A stretch of DNA of 38,351 nt from a virus: positions 1 through 38,351 of the IMG/VR virus record IMGVR_UViG_3300035212_000325; one strand, 5' to 3'. A program made the translations under genes and the position numbers. Below, in pieces: positions 31,383 through 38,351 of this stretch (the stretch's first letter is position 1; each line of letters opens with the position of its first letter). Below the pieces are notes generated by a model. That model did not search any database. It was not told where the DNA came from and was given only the letters and a program-made list of their open reading frames with translations.

Positions 31383-32805
31383 TGCGGAGCTCTGCCGCCG
31401 GTCGGTGCTTTATTTCGCGCAGACCTTTTGGCCCGTGCTCGAACCCGGGCGCAGTCTGGTCACTGGCTGGCCGATTGATGCGATCGCGGAGCATCTCGAA
31501 GCGGTGACGCGCGGCGAGATCCGCAAACTGCTGATCACTGTGCCGCCCGGGTCGATGAAGTCGCTGTTGACGCGGGCGTTCTGGCCCGCATGGAGTTGGG
31601 CAAAGGATCCGTCGCTGCGATACATCGGCGCGTCCTACGCAGAAGCGCTGGCAGCGCGCGACAACAGGCGCGCCAAGATGATTGTCGAGAGCCCACTCTA
31701 TCAGCGGCTCTTCCCGCGTGTGCGGCTGTCTGATGACCAAGCGCAGAAGGTGAACTTCGCGAACACTGCGACCGGCTCAATGATGGCGACATCGGTGCGC
31801 GGGCGCGCGACAGGCGAGCGCGGGGATGTGTTCGTCATCGATGACCCCCACAACGTGTTAGAGGCGGAGAGCGAGGCGATCCGGGGCGAGACGCTGCAAT
31901 GGTTTCGCGAGGTCGTGCCCAGCCGCGTGAACGACCTAGACCTCAGCGCGTTCGTCTGCATCATGCAGCGCGTGCATCACGAGGACGTGGCCGCAGCGGC
32001 CATAGAACAGGGCTATGAGCATCTGTTGATCCCGATGCACTATGACCCCTCCAGAGCGCGCACCACATCGATAGGATGGCGGGATCCGCGCACGCAGCCC
32101 AATGAACTGATGTGGCCCGCGCGCTTCTCTGCGCAAGCGGTGGCGGAACTGGTGCAGACGCTCGGCCCCTACGCATCGGCAGCCCAGCTGGAGCAGCGGC
32201 CAACGCCGCGCGAAGGCGGGCTGTTCAAGGTCGACAAGATCCAGACGATCGACGCCGTGCCCGACGAGGAGATCAACTGGTGCAGGGCATGGGATCTCGC
32301 GGCGACCGATGGCAGCGGCGCATATACCGCAGGCGTGCTGGTCGGCTGGCGCGTCGAAGCGCGCCGGGTGATCATCGCGGACGTGCGGCGCGCTCGGATG
32401 GGCCCAGATGGCGTGCGCAAGATGGTCGCAGACGCCGCAGACTTCGATGGCGACGACGTGCCTATCTCGCTCCCGCAGGATCCCGGGCAGGCGGGCAAGG
32501 CGCAGGCGCGCGACTTCGTGGTGCGTCTGGCTGGGTATCGCGTGCGGATCGAGCCGCAGAGCGGATCCAAAGAAACCCGCGCCGAACCGCTGGCGGCGCA
32601 GATGGAGGCGGGAAACGTCGATATTGTGACCGGTGCGTGGAACCGCGACTTCATAGAAGAGCTTCGACATTTCCCCAGATCAGTGTATAAAGACCAAGCG
32701 GACGCCGCGAGCTCGGGCTTTAACGCCGTCTCGCCGAAGAAGCAGAAGAAGACCGGTCTATTCGTGATCGGTGATCATGTGGGCAACAAAGCGAGGCCGG
32801 TCTGA
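31339..32805 (+). CDS. Terminase large subunit (ATPase-nuclease)
   Basis: This gene encodes 488 residues from ATG 31339; upstream TTG codons are less likely. Packaging ATPase: Walker A VPPGSMKS (Lys74, Ser75), Walker B VFVIDDPH (Asp168, Asp169). C-terminal RNase H-type nuclease: Asp319 in RAWDLAATDGS and later DFIEELRHFPR. The deviant Walker A (PPGSMKS) is usual in this terminase branch. It pumps DNA into the head at the portal. A GACCGGTC copy at 32751-32758 lies inside the gene and is probably chance. Confidence 0.92.
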   Translation: MQLPQITTADKDLIDAELCRRSVLYFAQTFWPVLEPGRSLVTGWPIDAIAEHLEAVTRGEIRKLLITVPPGSMKSLLTRAFWPAWSWAKDPSLRYIGASYAEALAARDNRRAKMIVESPLYQRLFPRVRLSDDQAQKVNFANTATGSMMATSVRGRATGERGDVFVIDDPHNVLEAESEAIRGETLQWFREVVPSRVNDLDLSAFVCIMQRVHHEDVAAAAIEQGYEHLLIPMHYDPSRARTTSIGWRDPRTQPNELMWPARFSAQAVAELVQTLGPYASAAQLEQRPTPREGGLFKVDKIQTIDAVPDEEINWCRAWDLAATDGSGAYTAGVLVGWRVEARRVIIADVRRARMGPDGVRKMVADAADFDGDDVPISLPQDPGQAGKAQARDFVVRLAGYRVRIEPQSGSKETRAEPLAAQMEAGNVDIVTGAWNRDFIEELRHFPRSVYKDQADAASSGFNAVSPKKQKKTGLFVIGDHVGNKARPV

Positions 32806-34163
32806 TGAAAGCACCAATAAAGTCAACGGCGACGCGCGAGCTAGGCGCAGCGGGCAATTACGGGCGCGACGATCAGCTGCGCCCCGATGAGTTTCTACCA
32901 AAGCTGCGCGGGCTAAACGCGACGCGCACATTCCGCGAGATGAAAGACAACGACCCGACGATCGGCGCGATCCTGATGGCGTTCGAAATGCTGCTGCGCG
33001 CGGCGGAGTTCCGCGTCGACGCAGCCGACACCAGCCCAGAAGCGGAAGAGGCGAAACTGTTCGTTGAGCAGTGCTTTGACGACATGGAAGGCACTGTTGA
33101 CGACTTCCTCGCCGAAGTGCTGACGTTCCTCCCGTTCGGATTCTCGGTCTTCGAGGTGGTCTATAAAACCAGATCCGGGCGCGTGACCGACGATCCGACG
33201 CGCTATTCGCAGTTTGACGATGGCCGCTATGGCATCCGCAAGCTCGCGCCGCGTGCCCAGTGGACGATTGACCGGTTCCTGACTGATGAGAACGGCACGA
33301 TCACGGGCGTGCGGCAGAGCGCGCTGTCGCTCAAACTCGGATCCGTCGACATCCCGTCGTCGAAAATGCTGCACTTCCGCACCTCAACTGTGAACAACGA
33401 TCCCAGCGGGCGATCCATCCTGCGCAACGCGTTCACCTCGTATCACTATGCGTCGCATATCCAGATGATTGAGGCGATCGCGGTCGAGCGCGAGATGAAC
33501 GGCATCCCAGTGGGCAAGATCCCATCCGAATATCTGGGCGAGAGCGCGAGCGCCGCGCAGCAGGGCTTCACCAATGCGTTCAAGAAGATCCTGCGCGACG
33601 TCAAATTCAACGATCAAGGGTTCATTTTGATCCCGTCCGACGTTTACGAGAACGACGACGGCACAAAGACATCGATCCCGATGGTCGAGTTCGGGCTGGT
33701 GACTGCCCAAGGATCGCGCGCGATCCCGACGGGCGATGTGATCCTGCGCCACCAGCAAAACATCGCGCGCTCCGTGCTGGCCGATTTCCTGATGCTGGGC
33801 GGCGGCGACACTGGGTCGTTTGCCCTATCCAAAAGCAAGACAGACCTATTCCTAGCGGCAGCAAGCGGCTATACTGAAGCGATTGCATCGGTGCTAAACC
33901 GCCAACTTTTGCCGCGCCTCTGGGAGATCAACGGGTTCGACCCGGCAGTCATGCCCAAGGTCGGCTTTGGCGAGATCGCGCCGGTGGATCTGGCCGAACT
34001 GGGCGCGTTCGTGCGCGACATCTCGGGCGCGGGGATGCCGCTATTCCCAGACGACGACACAGAAAACACGCTGCGGCGCGCCGCAGGCTTCCCAGAAAAA
34101 ACAATCGACCCGGATCTGCTCGGGTCGCCAAACACGCAGATTGACGATGGGGTTCCAGCATGA
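32805..34163 (+). CDS. Portal protein (DUF935/Mu gp29-like)
   Basis: This gene encodes 452 residues; the ATG overlaps the terminase stop (TGATG). Features include REMKDNDPTIGAILMAFEMLLR, FLPFGFSVFEVVYKTRSGR and a long C-terminal helix with GYTEAIASVLNRQLLPRLW, the pattern of Mu-type portal proteins. Twelve copies would form the ring at the unique vertex. It lies between terminase and MuF genes, as in many siphoviruses. Confidence 0.82.
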   Translation: MKAPIKSTATRELGAAGNYGRDDQLRPDEFLPKLRGLNATRTFREMKDNDPTIGAILMAFEMLLRAAEFRVDAADTSPEAEEAKLFVEQCFDDMEGTVDDFLAEVLTFLPFGFSVFEVVYKTRSGRVTDDPTRYSQFDDGRYGIRKLAPRAQWTIDRFLTDENGTITGVRQSALSLKLGSVDIPSSKMLHFRTSTVNNDPSGRSILRNAFTSYHYASHIQMIEAIAVEREMNGIPVGKIPSEYLGESASAAQQGFTNAFKKILRDVKFNDQGFILIPSDVYENDDGTKTSIPMVEFGLVTAQGSRAIPTGDVILRHQQNIARSVLADFLMLGGGDTGSFALSKSKTDLFLAAASGYTEAIASVLNRQLLPRLWEINGFDPAVMPKVGFGEIAPVDLAELGAFVRDISGAGMPLFPDDDTENTLRRAAGFPEKTIDPDLLGSPNTQIDDGVPA

Positions 34164-34543
34164 GGTTCCAAGTTTACCCGCGCGGCATATGGATCGCGAT
34201 CGATGACTTTACTGTGGCCGCTATCGAAGCGTCGATGTCGGGCGAAACGATGATCGTGCACGCGCCGGGCTTGCAGTTCGCCGTGACCAACGGCGCGGAG
34301 TTCATCGAGACCGACGCATTCGCGCGCGACTTCATCGAGATGAGCCCGCAGCGGTGGATCCGCACCTCGGCGATCACGTCGATCAAGCGGTTCGGCGACG
34401 AATATGCGCGCGTCATGCTGCAAGATGTGCGGCAATGTTTTGACATCTTTCCCGGCGACAACGACCTGTTCGAAGTCTATCAGGCGTTTCGCGTGAAACT
34501 GCCGCTCGGCGCGCCTGCGTTCACAGATCTGGACAGCATCTGA
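34160..34543 (+). CDS. Small protein between portal and MuF, function unknown
   Basis: This gene encodes 127 residues, coupled on both sides (ATGA with the portal stop, one-base overlap with MuF). Mixed alpha/beta with VYPRGIWIAIDDF near the start and RWIRTSAITSIKRFGDEYAR in the middle. A role in the head vertex is likely from position alone. No family recognised. Confidence 0.5.
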   Translation: MRFQVYPRGIWIAIDDFTVAAIEASMSGETMIVHAPGLQFAVTNGAEFIETDAFARDFIEMSPQRWIRTSAITSIKRFGDEYARVMLQDVRQCFDIFPGDNDLFEVYQAFRVKLPLGAPAFTDLDSI

Positions 34544-36729
34544 TGGACGCCGCCATCCGCAAGATCACCGCGTCCGACGCCGTGGCCGTGTTTTTGCGGG
34601 CGGCAGAGGGTATGGATCCGAAGATTGCAAAAGCGTTCATCTCTGCCATCGAAGCGATCCGCACCCGCGTTCCTGCGGAGACGATCGCGCGGCTGATCGA
34701 GCGGCGCGACTTCACCTCGCTGGAGGCGGCGTTCGCGGGGCATTTCACCTCGACCGAATGGCAGCCCTACGGCAAGGCAATCGAGCAGGCGGTGCTGGCG
34801 GGGGTCAAGGCCACGAGCAGCACGCAGGGCGTGATCAACGGCGCGCAGGCGGACTTCGAAATCGCCGTCGGGCTGAACCCGCGCCTCGAGCAGTTCGCCA
34901 TCACGATGACCTCGACGCGGATCCGCGAGATCGACCAGACGACGCGCGACACGATCCGCCAAGTGCTCCAGCGCGGGCTGACAGCGGGCGATGACCCGTT
35001 CGCCATTGCGCGCCAGATCAGGGGGTCGATCGGCTTGACGCGGCGTCAGGAGGCGGCGGTGTCGAACTATGAGCGGATGCTGCGCGCCCTCGACCCGGAG
35101 GCGCTCGATCGCAAGCTGCGCGACCGGCGCAGCGACGCATCCGTCGGGCGCGCAATCGCCAACGACAAGGCGCTGACGGACGCGCAGATCCGCTCGCTGG
35201 TCGACCGGTATCGCGACCGCTATGTCAAATACCGGGCAAACGTCATCGCGCGCACAGAGAGCATCCGCGCCGTGCAGGGCGCGCAGTGGGAGCTCTTTCA
35301 GGACATGATCAACAAAGGGCAGATCGACGCCCGACAGGTGCGCAGAACGTGGATTAACACCAACGACGGGCACGTCCGCAACTCGCACGTCCAGATCCCG
35401 CAGATGAACCCGCGCGGCGTCGGGCAAGCCGAAACCTTCACGAGCCCGCTCGGCCCGATCCTCTACCCCGGCGATCCCAGCGCGCTCGCCGCAAACACGA
35501 TCCAATGTCGGTGCGCGGTCTTCGCGCGCATCATCTCTCGCGATCTGCTCCCGCCCTCCCCGGGAGCGGTGATCGCGCCGCCCCCGCCGCCACCCAAGGT
35601 CAAGCCTAGGTCCACCCCTAAGCTAACTGACGAGGAACGGCGGCGGCGGGTCTGGGCGAACAAGACGCAGGACGAACAGCTCAATGTCGCGCCCGCGTTC
35701 ATGGAGACAGACCCGGCGCGCATGGCAATCATCGAGAAGCTCGGAAACCTTAGGGGCGGCGTGCGGTTCCTGAACCCGGGGGATGTCGATGCGGATGGGA
35801 AGTCAATTTATGGCGGCGCATGGCATGAGAGCAGGAACTTAAAGATCGCGATGTCAGAGCGTGACACCAACCTACAAGACTACCAGACAGTCATGCGGCA
35901 CGAATACGGGCATCACATTGACGCGGTTATTGACCACCACCTCCTTGTAAAGCGCGGAATAACACAGGCACAGGCAGAATACCTTAACGGCTTTGCATCT
36001 CGGCGCGCCCTTGCAGCGATTGCTGCGGATGCGAAAGACCTCGAGAAAAACCTGATTAAGACCCAGCAATCTGCGTGGCGTCCAGACAGCGCGCCCAGAT
36101 CAGTCTCCGCTCACGCTGCGGTGATGAGCGCGCAAGTCGATATGGCAGACGAACTAGGGCTATTGGACATTCCAGACGCTGCGGGCGCATATGCAAAGTT
36201 AGAGGCGGCGTTCAAGAAGCGCGGGCTAGATTATGCGGAGGCGATAAAGATCGCGCCATCAATCGGGATCCCAGACGGACGCGCGCCGGGCAACGACCTG
36301 ACAACATTTGCAACTGTCAGGCGTGCGGCGCATTTCCTCGTTGCCTATGAGAAGGGCGATCACCATACGTTGCTCACAGAACTTGCGAGTTTCAGCCAAG
36401 GCAGTTTGCTAACGGGGCTATCCGACAGCATCGGGGCGGCGACGATCCAACGCATCGGATACCAGTTTGGGCATACTGTCGATTATTACAGTGAGTTTCT
36501 GGAGACGTCGAAGAAACTAGAAAACTACTCTTCGGTGCTCAATCTAAATGACAAATACACCTATAAAAAGGGAAAACAAGAGTATGGGATCGGGACATCT
36601 GCCCAGCTATTCGCGAACTGGTTCGAAGCATGGACGAGCGGAAACGCGACCCAATACCTGCTGTTTAAGCAATTTTTCCCGCGCACTTCGAAGATATTTG
36701 AAAAGATGGTAAAGGAGGCGCTGGCATGA
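34543..36729 (+). CDS. MuF-type minor head protein fused to an HExxH metallopeptidase-like domain
   Basis: This gene encodes 728 residues. About 1-330 are a MuF (Mu gp30/SPP1 gp7) head protein: a helical N-terminus, then RTWINTNDGHVRNSHVQI and a CRC motif (Cys322, Cys324). A Pro-rich linker lies at about 336-365. The C-terminal extension holds HEYGH (453-457), a zinc-peptidase HExxH motif, with Glu695 in FANWFEAW as a possible third ligand. G+C drops sharply there: 21 of 60 bases at 36541-36600 versus 46 of 60 at 35101-35160. MuF proteins with C-terminal toxin domains are a known polymorphic family; the effector role here is inference. Confidence 0.72.
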   Translation: MDAAIRKITASDAVAVFLRAAEGMDPKIAKAFISAIEAIRTRVPAETIARLIERRDFTSLEAAFAGHFTSTEWQPYGKAIEQAVLAGVKATSSTQGVINGAQADFEIAVGLNPRLEQFAITMTSTRIREIDQTTRDTIRQVLQRGLTAGDDPFAIARQIRGSIGLTRRQEAAVSNYERMLRALDPEALDRKLRDRRSDASVGRAIANDKALTDAQIRSLVDRYRDRYVKYRANVIARTESIRAVQGAQWELFQDMINKGQIDARQVRRTWINTNDGHVRNSHVQIPQMNPRGVGQAETFTSPLGPILYPGDPSALAANTIQCRCAVFARIISRDLLPPSPGAVIAPPPPPPKVKPRSTPKLTDEERRRRVWANKTQDEQLNVAPAFMETDPARMAIIEKLGNLRGGVRFLNPGDVDADGKSIYGGAWHESRNLKIAMSERDTNLQDYQTVMRHEYGHHIDAVIDHHLLVKRGITQAQAEYLNGFASRRALAAIAADAKDLEKNLIKTQQSAWRPDSAPRSVSAHAAVMSAQVDMADELGLLDIPDAAGAYAKLEAAFKKRGLDYAEAIKIAPSIGIPDGRAPGNDLTTFATVRRAAHFLVAYEKGDHHTLLTELASFSQGSLLTGLSDSIGAATIQRIGYQFGHTVDYYSEFLETSKKLENYSSVLNLNDKYTYKKGKQEYGIGTSAQLFANWFEAWTSGNATQYLLFKQFFPRTSKIFEKMVKEALA

Positions 36730-36941
36730 GGGACGACTTCACCGAAAAGCTCGCAGAAGCCACGGCGCGCTATAGCGCGGCGTTTCCCAGCAAGATGCCT
36801 GATATGCGCTCAATAGGTCGCAAAGACTATTACGCGCTGCCCGACATCATGATCCGTGCGGTATTGCGGGGAAGCCCGATCACGGATGCAGATTTTATAG
36901 GGGTCTCAAGGCCAGAGCCAGAACTGGGACGCGTGCTATGA
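36726..36941 (+). CDS. Small protein coupled to the MuF fusion; possible partner or immunity protein
   Basis: This gene encodes 71 residues. The ATG overlaps the MuF stop (ATGA) and its end overlaps the next start by four bases. Sequence: a charged helix, then FPSKMPDMRSIGRKDYYALP and PDIMIRAVLRGSPITDADF. No family recognised. Direct placement after a toxin-like domain fits an immunity or chaperone gene; equally it may be an unrelated head gene. Confidence 0.45.
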   Translation: MRDDFTEKLAEATARYSAAFPSKMPDMRSIGRKDYYALPDIMIRAVLRGSPITDADFIGVSRPEPELGRVL

Positions 36942-37756
36942 CAGAAGTCGGCTACACCAAGACGATCAAGCCCGTGCGCGACTGGTCGCAGCGGATCTGG
37001 CGGCTGATGTTCACGCAGCAGGTCGAGATCGCCCGGGGGCGCGTCGAGGGCGCATATCCCGTTGTCATCGACGGGCATCTCGCCGCCAGCGGCGCGGTGA
37101 CGGATGTGCTGGTGCTTGACGGGTCTGCAATCAAGGATCCATCGGTCGCGCCGTCCACCGGCTTGCAGATGTCCATCGTGTCGACCAGCGCGCAGGATGG
37201 GGCCGGCGGCACGGGCGTGCGCTCAATCGTTATGACCTATCTCGATGCTGATCTGGTGCAGCGCACTGAAACAGTCGTACTGAACGGCACGACGCCTGTG
37301 CTGACGACCGCGACCAACATTCGCTGGGTCGGCGAGATCCACCTGCTGACCTACGGCTCAGGCAAGGCGTTTGCCGGGGATGTCACAGTCACGAACGCGG
37401 GGACGCGCTACAAGTTCATTCCAGCGGGGAACCGCACGACGCGCAGTTCGGCCTACCGCGTCCCAGCGGGCAAGCGGCTGATCGTGCACACGATCTATGC
37501 CGCGTCGACGTCTGGGTCAGCCGCTGCGCGCGTCACAATCGATATCGTGGTGTCTCGCATCGACGGGGATAGTTTCGCAGACGCTGGGCTGCTTCTCACG
37601 CAAGGCTCAATCGGGCTGCAAGACGGGTCGGCGATCCTATCGGATGGCGCGCTCTATGCCGTCCCTGCGGGCGATATCATCGCGCTAAGGGCAACGACGG
37701 ACAAGAGCGCGACCATCACCGGCGGGTTCTTTGGGTGGCTAGAAGATGCCGATTAA
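36938..37756 (+). CDS. Virion structural protein, beta-rich, function unknown
   Basis: This gene encodes 272 residues. The N-terminal 35 residues are helical (DWSQRIWRLMFTQQVEIARG). The rest is beta-rich with strands such as VTDVLVLDG, VVLNGTTPVL and RWVGEIHLLTYGSG. A conserved-looking repeat of Thr/Gly strands resembles head fibre or decoration proteins of phages. It is the last gene before the non-coding region upstream of the protease. Confidence 0.55.
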   Translation: MTEVGYTKTIKPVRDWSQRIWRLMFTQQVEIARGRVEGAYPVVIDGHLAASGAVTDVLVLDGSAIKDPSVAPSTGLQMSIVSTSAQDGAGGTGVRSIVMTYLDADLVQRTETVVLNGTTPVLTTATNIRWVGEIHLLTYGSGKAFAGDVTVTNAGTRYKFIPAGNRTTRSSAYRVPAGKRLIVHTIYAASTSGSAAARVTIDIVVSRIDGDSFADAGLLLTQGSIGLQDGSAILSDGALYAVPAGDIIALRATTDKSATITGGFFGWLEDAD

Positions 37757-37764
37757 CCGCGCTC

Positions 37765-37837
37765 AAAAACTGGGTGGAGAGGGGAGAGTAGGGGACAGAC
37801 TTCCCTATAGTGTATTCTCTACTACTCCTCCCTGTGA
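37765..37837 (+). promoter_or_regulatory. Late-unit element B (repeat of 28350-28420)
   Basis: AAAAAC is followed by a G/A-rich run (GGAGAGGGGAG), then CCCTATAGTGTATTC (37803-37817), then a C/T-rich run with CTACTACTCC. TATAGT (37806-37811) is a -10-like box without a consensus -35. It precedes the capsid-to-lysis unit by 139 bases. Confidence 0.45.
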
Positions 37838-37848
37838 ACCTGCGGATG

Positions 37849-37896
37849 GAACCCGAAGGGGAGACCTGCTAGCGCAGGGTCGCACCTCCGGGGTTC
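37849..37896 (+). promoter_or_regulatory. Nested RNA stem structure in the protease leader
   Basis: GAACCC (37849-37854) pairs with GGGTTC (37891-37896), GGAG (37860-37863) with CTCC (37886-37889), and ACCTGC (37864-37869) with GCAGGT-like bases (37874-37880, one bulge) around a TAGC loop. The nested order suggests a folded leader of the head operon. Energy not computed. Confidence 0.4.
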
Positions 37897-37950
37897 TGGC
37901 CGATTTTGCGCCCCCTTCAAATCTCTGTCCTCCCATGAGTAGGATCTAAT

Positions 37951-38351
37951 ATGCCCTATCAAACGAATGACGATCTGCCGGGCGCGGTGAAGCGCGTCCT
38001 ACCCAGCGATAAGGCGCGTTCGCTCTGGAGGCGCGTGTTCAACGACAGCATCGATCAGGGCTATCAGGAGGGCCGGGCATTCGGCGCGGCCTATGCCGCG
38101 ATTGAAAGCGCGGGCTACACGAAGGGCAAGGATGGCGTCTACATCGAGAAGATCGATGAAGAACTCGAGAAGGTGTCGACGGACACGCTGCGCGCCAAAG
38201 TCGAAACGCACAACGCAGAGGACGGCGACAAGGGCCGCGTGACTGTCGATATGCTGCGGCAGGTCTATGACCGGGGGATCGGCGCATATCGCACGAACCC
38301 GGGCAGCGTGCGGCCAAGCGTCAGTTCACCCGAACAGTGGGCAATGGCACG
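37951..38351 (+). CDS. ChaB/XkdF-type head maturation protease, 5' part (continues at 128)
   Basis: This 401-base segment holds the first 133 codons of the gene whose 3' part is at 1-1178; the window cut makes it partial. ATG 37951 follows AGGATCTAAT. Residues about 1-60 match the ChaB domain: MPYQTNDDLPGAVKRVLP, then a W in SLWRRVFN and GAAYAAIESAGYTK. ChaB was named after an E. coli cation-transport regulator, but phage copies usually sit at the start of head proteins. Residues about 93-133 enter the GIGAYRTNPGSVR segment. Its role in a protease precursor could be a scaffold-like arm; that is inference. Confidence 0.75.
   Translation, partial: MPYQTNDDLPGAVKRVLPSDKARSLWRRVFNDSIDQGYQEGRAFGAAYAAIESAGYTKGKDGVYIEKIDEELEKVSTDTLRAKVETHNAEDGDKGRVTVDMLRQVYDRGIGAYRTNPGSVRPSVSSPEQWAMA
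38225..38351. repeat. Terminal direct repeat, right copy
   Basis: These 127 bases are identical to bases 1-127. They show that the contig closes on itself; the next base in the circle is base 128. Confidence 0.95.

Larger units (their letters stand above)
37757..37950. other. Non-coding leader of the structural operon
   Basis: This region of 194 bases holds late-unit element B (37765-37837) and a nested stem structure at 37849-37896, then a weak AGGAT ribosome site before the protease ATG at 37951. A possible reading frame of 67 codons runs through it, but it overlaps the preceding gene and shows no protein-like composition. Confidence 0.55.

Noticed and set aside
32751-32758. Fourth GACCGGTC copy.
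   Set aside because: It lies inside the terminase coding sequence with no promoter nearby; about one copy is expected by chance.
37795-37825. Minus-strand AATACACTATAGGGAAG resembles a T7 RNA polymerase promoter.
   Set aside because: No single-subunit RNA polymerase gene is present and the direction would be antisense to both late units; the match is better explained as part of the shared element read on the other strand.
37746-37949. A 67-codon frame running through the protease leader.
   Set aside because: It overlaps the preceding virion gene, lacks a ribosome site and follows the element B and stem sequences rather than codon-like composition.
1-38351. Search for lysogeny genes, tRNAs and CRISPR arrays.
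   Set aside because: No integrase, excisionase, CI-like repressor, tRNA cloverleaf or regularly spaced repeats could be supported on either strand.

Overview
The window looks like one complete tailed-phage genome of siphovirus type, assembled as a circle. Bases 1-127 are repeated exactly at 38225-38351, so the unique length is 38,224 bp and the cut falls inside the head-protease gene. Base composition is near 60 % G+C, lower in a few modules. Codon use and protein types suggest an alphaproteobacterial host, but that is inference. I see no integrase, excisionase, CI-like repressor, tRNA or CRISPR array, so a strictly lytic or unknown lifestyle fits best.

Layout. (1) Rightward late block, from 37951 across the junction to 16809: ChaB/XkdF-type protease, scaffold-like protein, decoration protein, major capsid, neck proteins, tail terminator, tail tube, tail assembly chaperones with a -1 frameshift, tape measure, tail tip (DUF1833, NlpC/P60, J-like), fibre, then a lysis cassette (membrane coiled-coil protein, lysozyme, overlapping i-/o-spanin). 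(2) A terminator-like hairpin at 16810-16830, then a leftward early block, 25845 down to 16835: SNF2 helicase, Cas4-like nuclease, an ssDNA-binding candidate, family A DNA polymerase, a shortened beta-clamp homologue and a dense run of small overlapping genes. (3) Rightward 26069-28252: primase-polymerase/helicase. (4) Rightward 28664-37756: HNH nuclease, RuvC-like resolvase, ParB-domain methyltransferase, small and large terminase, portal, MuF-type head protein with an HExxH C-terminal extension, a small downstream gene and a virion protein.

How it works together. The primase-helicase, polymerase, clamp homologue, SNF2 helicase, Cas4-like nuclease and RuvC-like resolvase would form a largely self-supplied replication-recombination system. 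Terminase and portal package DNA into a shell built by protease, scaffold and capsid.

Regulation visible in the sequence: (a) GACCGGTC palindromes bracketing a good sigma70-type promoter for the early block, with another copy by a second promoter; (b) a repeated start-site module, AAGGAGACCTGCC-ATG, before seven leftward genes; (c) two homologous purine/pyrimidine-biased elements carrying CCCTATAGT, one before each late rightward unit. The most striking possible new biology is the MuF protein, whose low-G+C metallopeptidase-like tail is directly followed by a small overlapping gene. This resembles a head-delivered effector with a possible partner or immunity protein.
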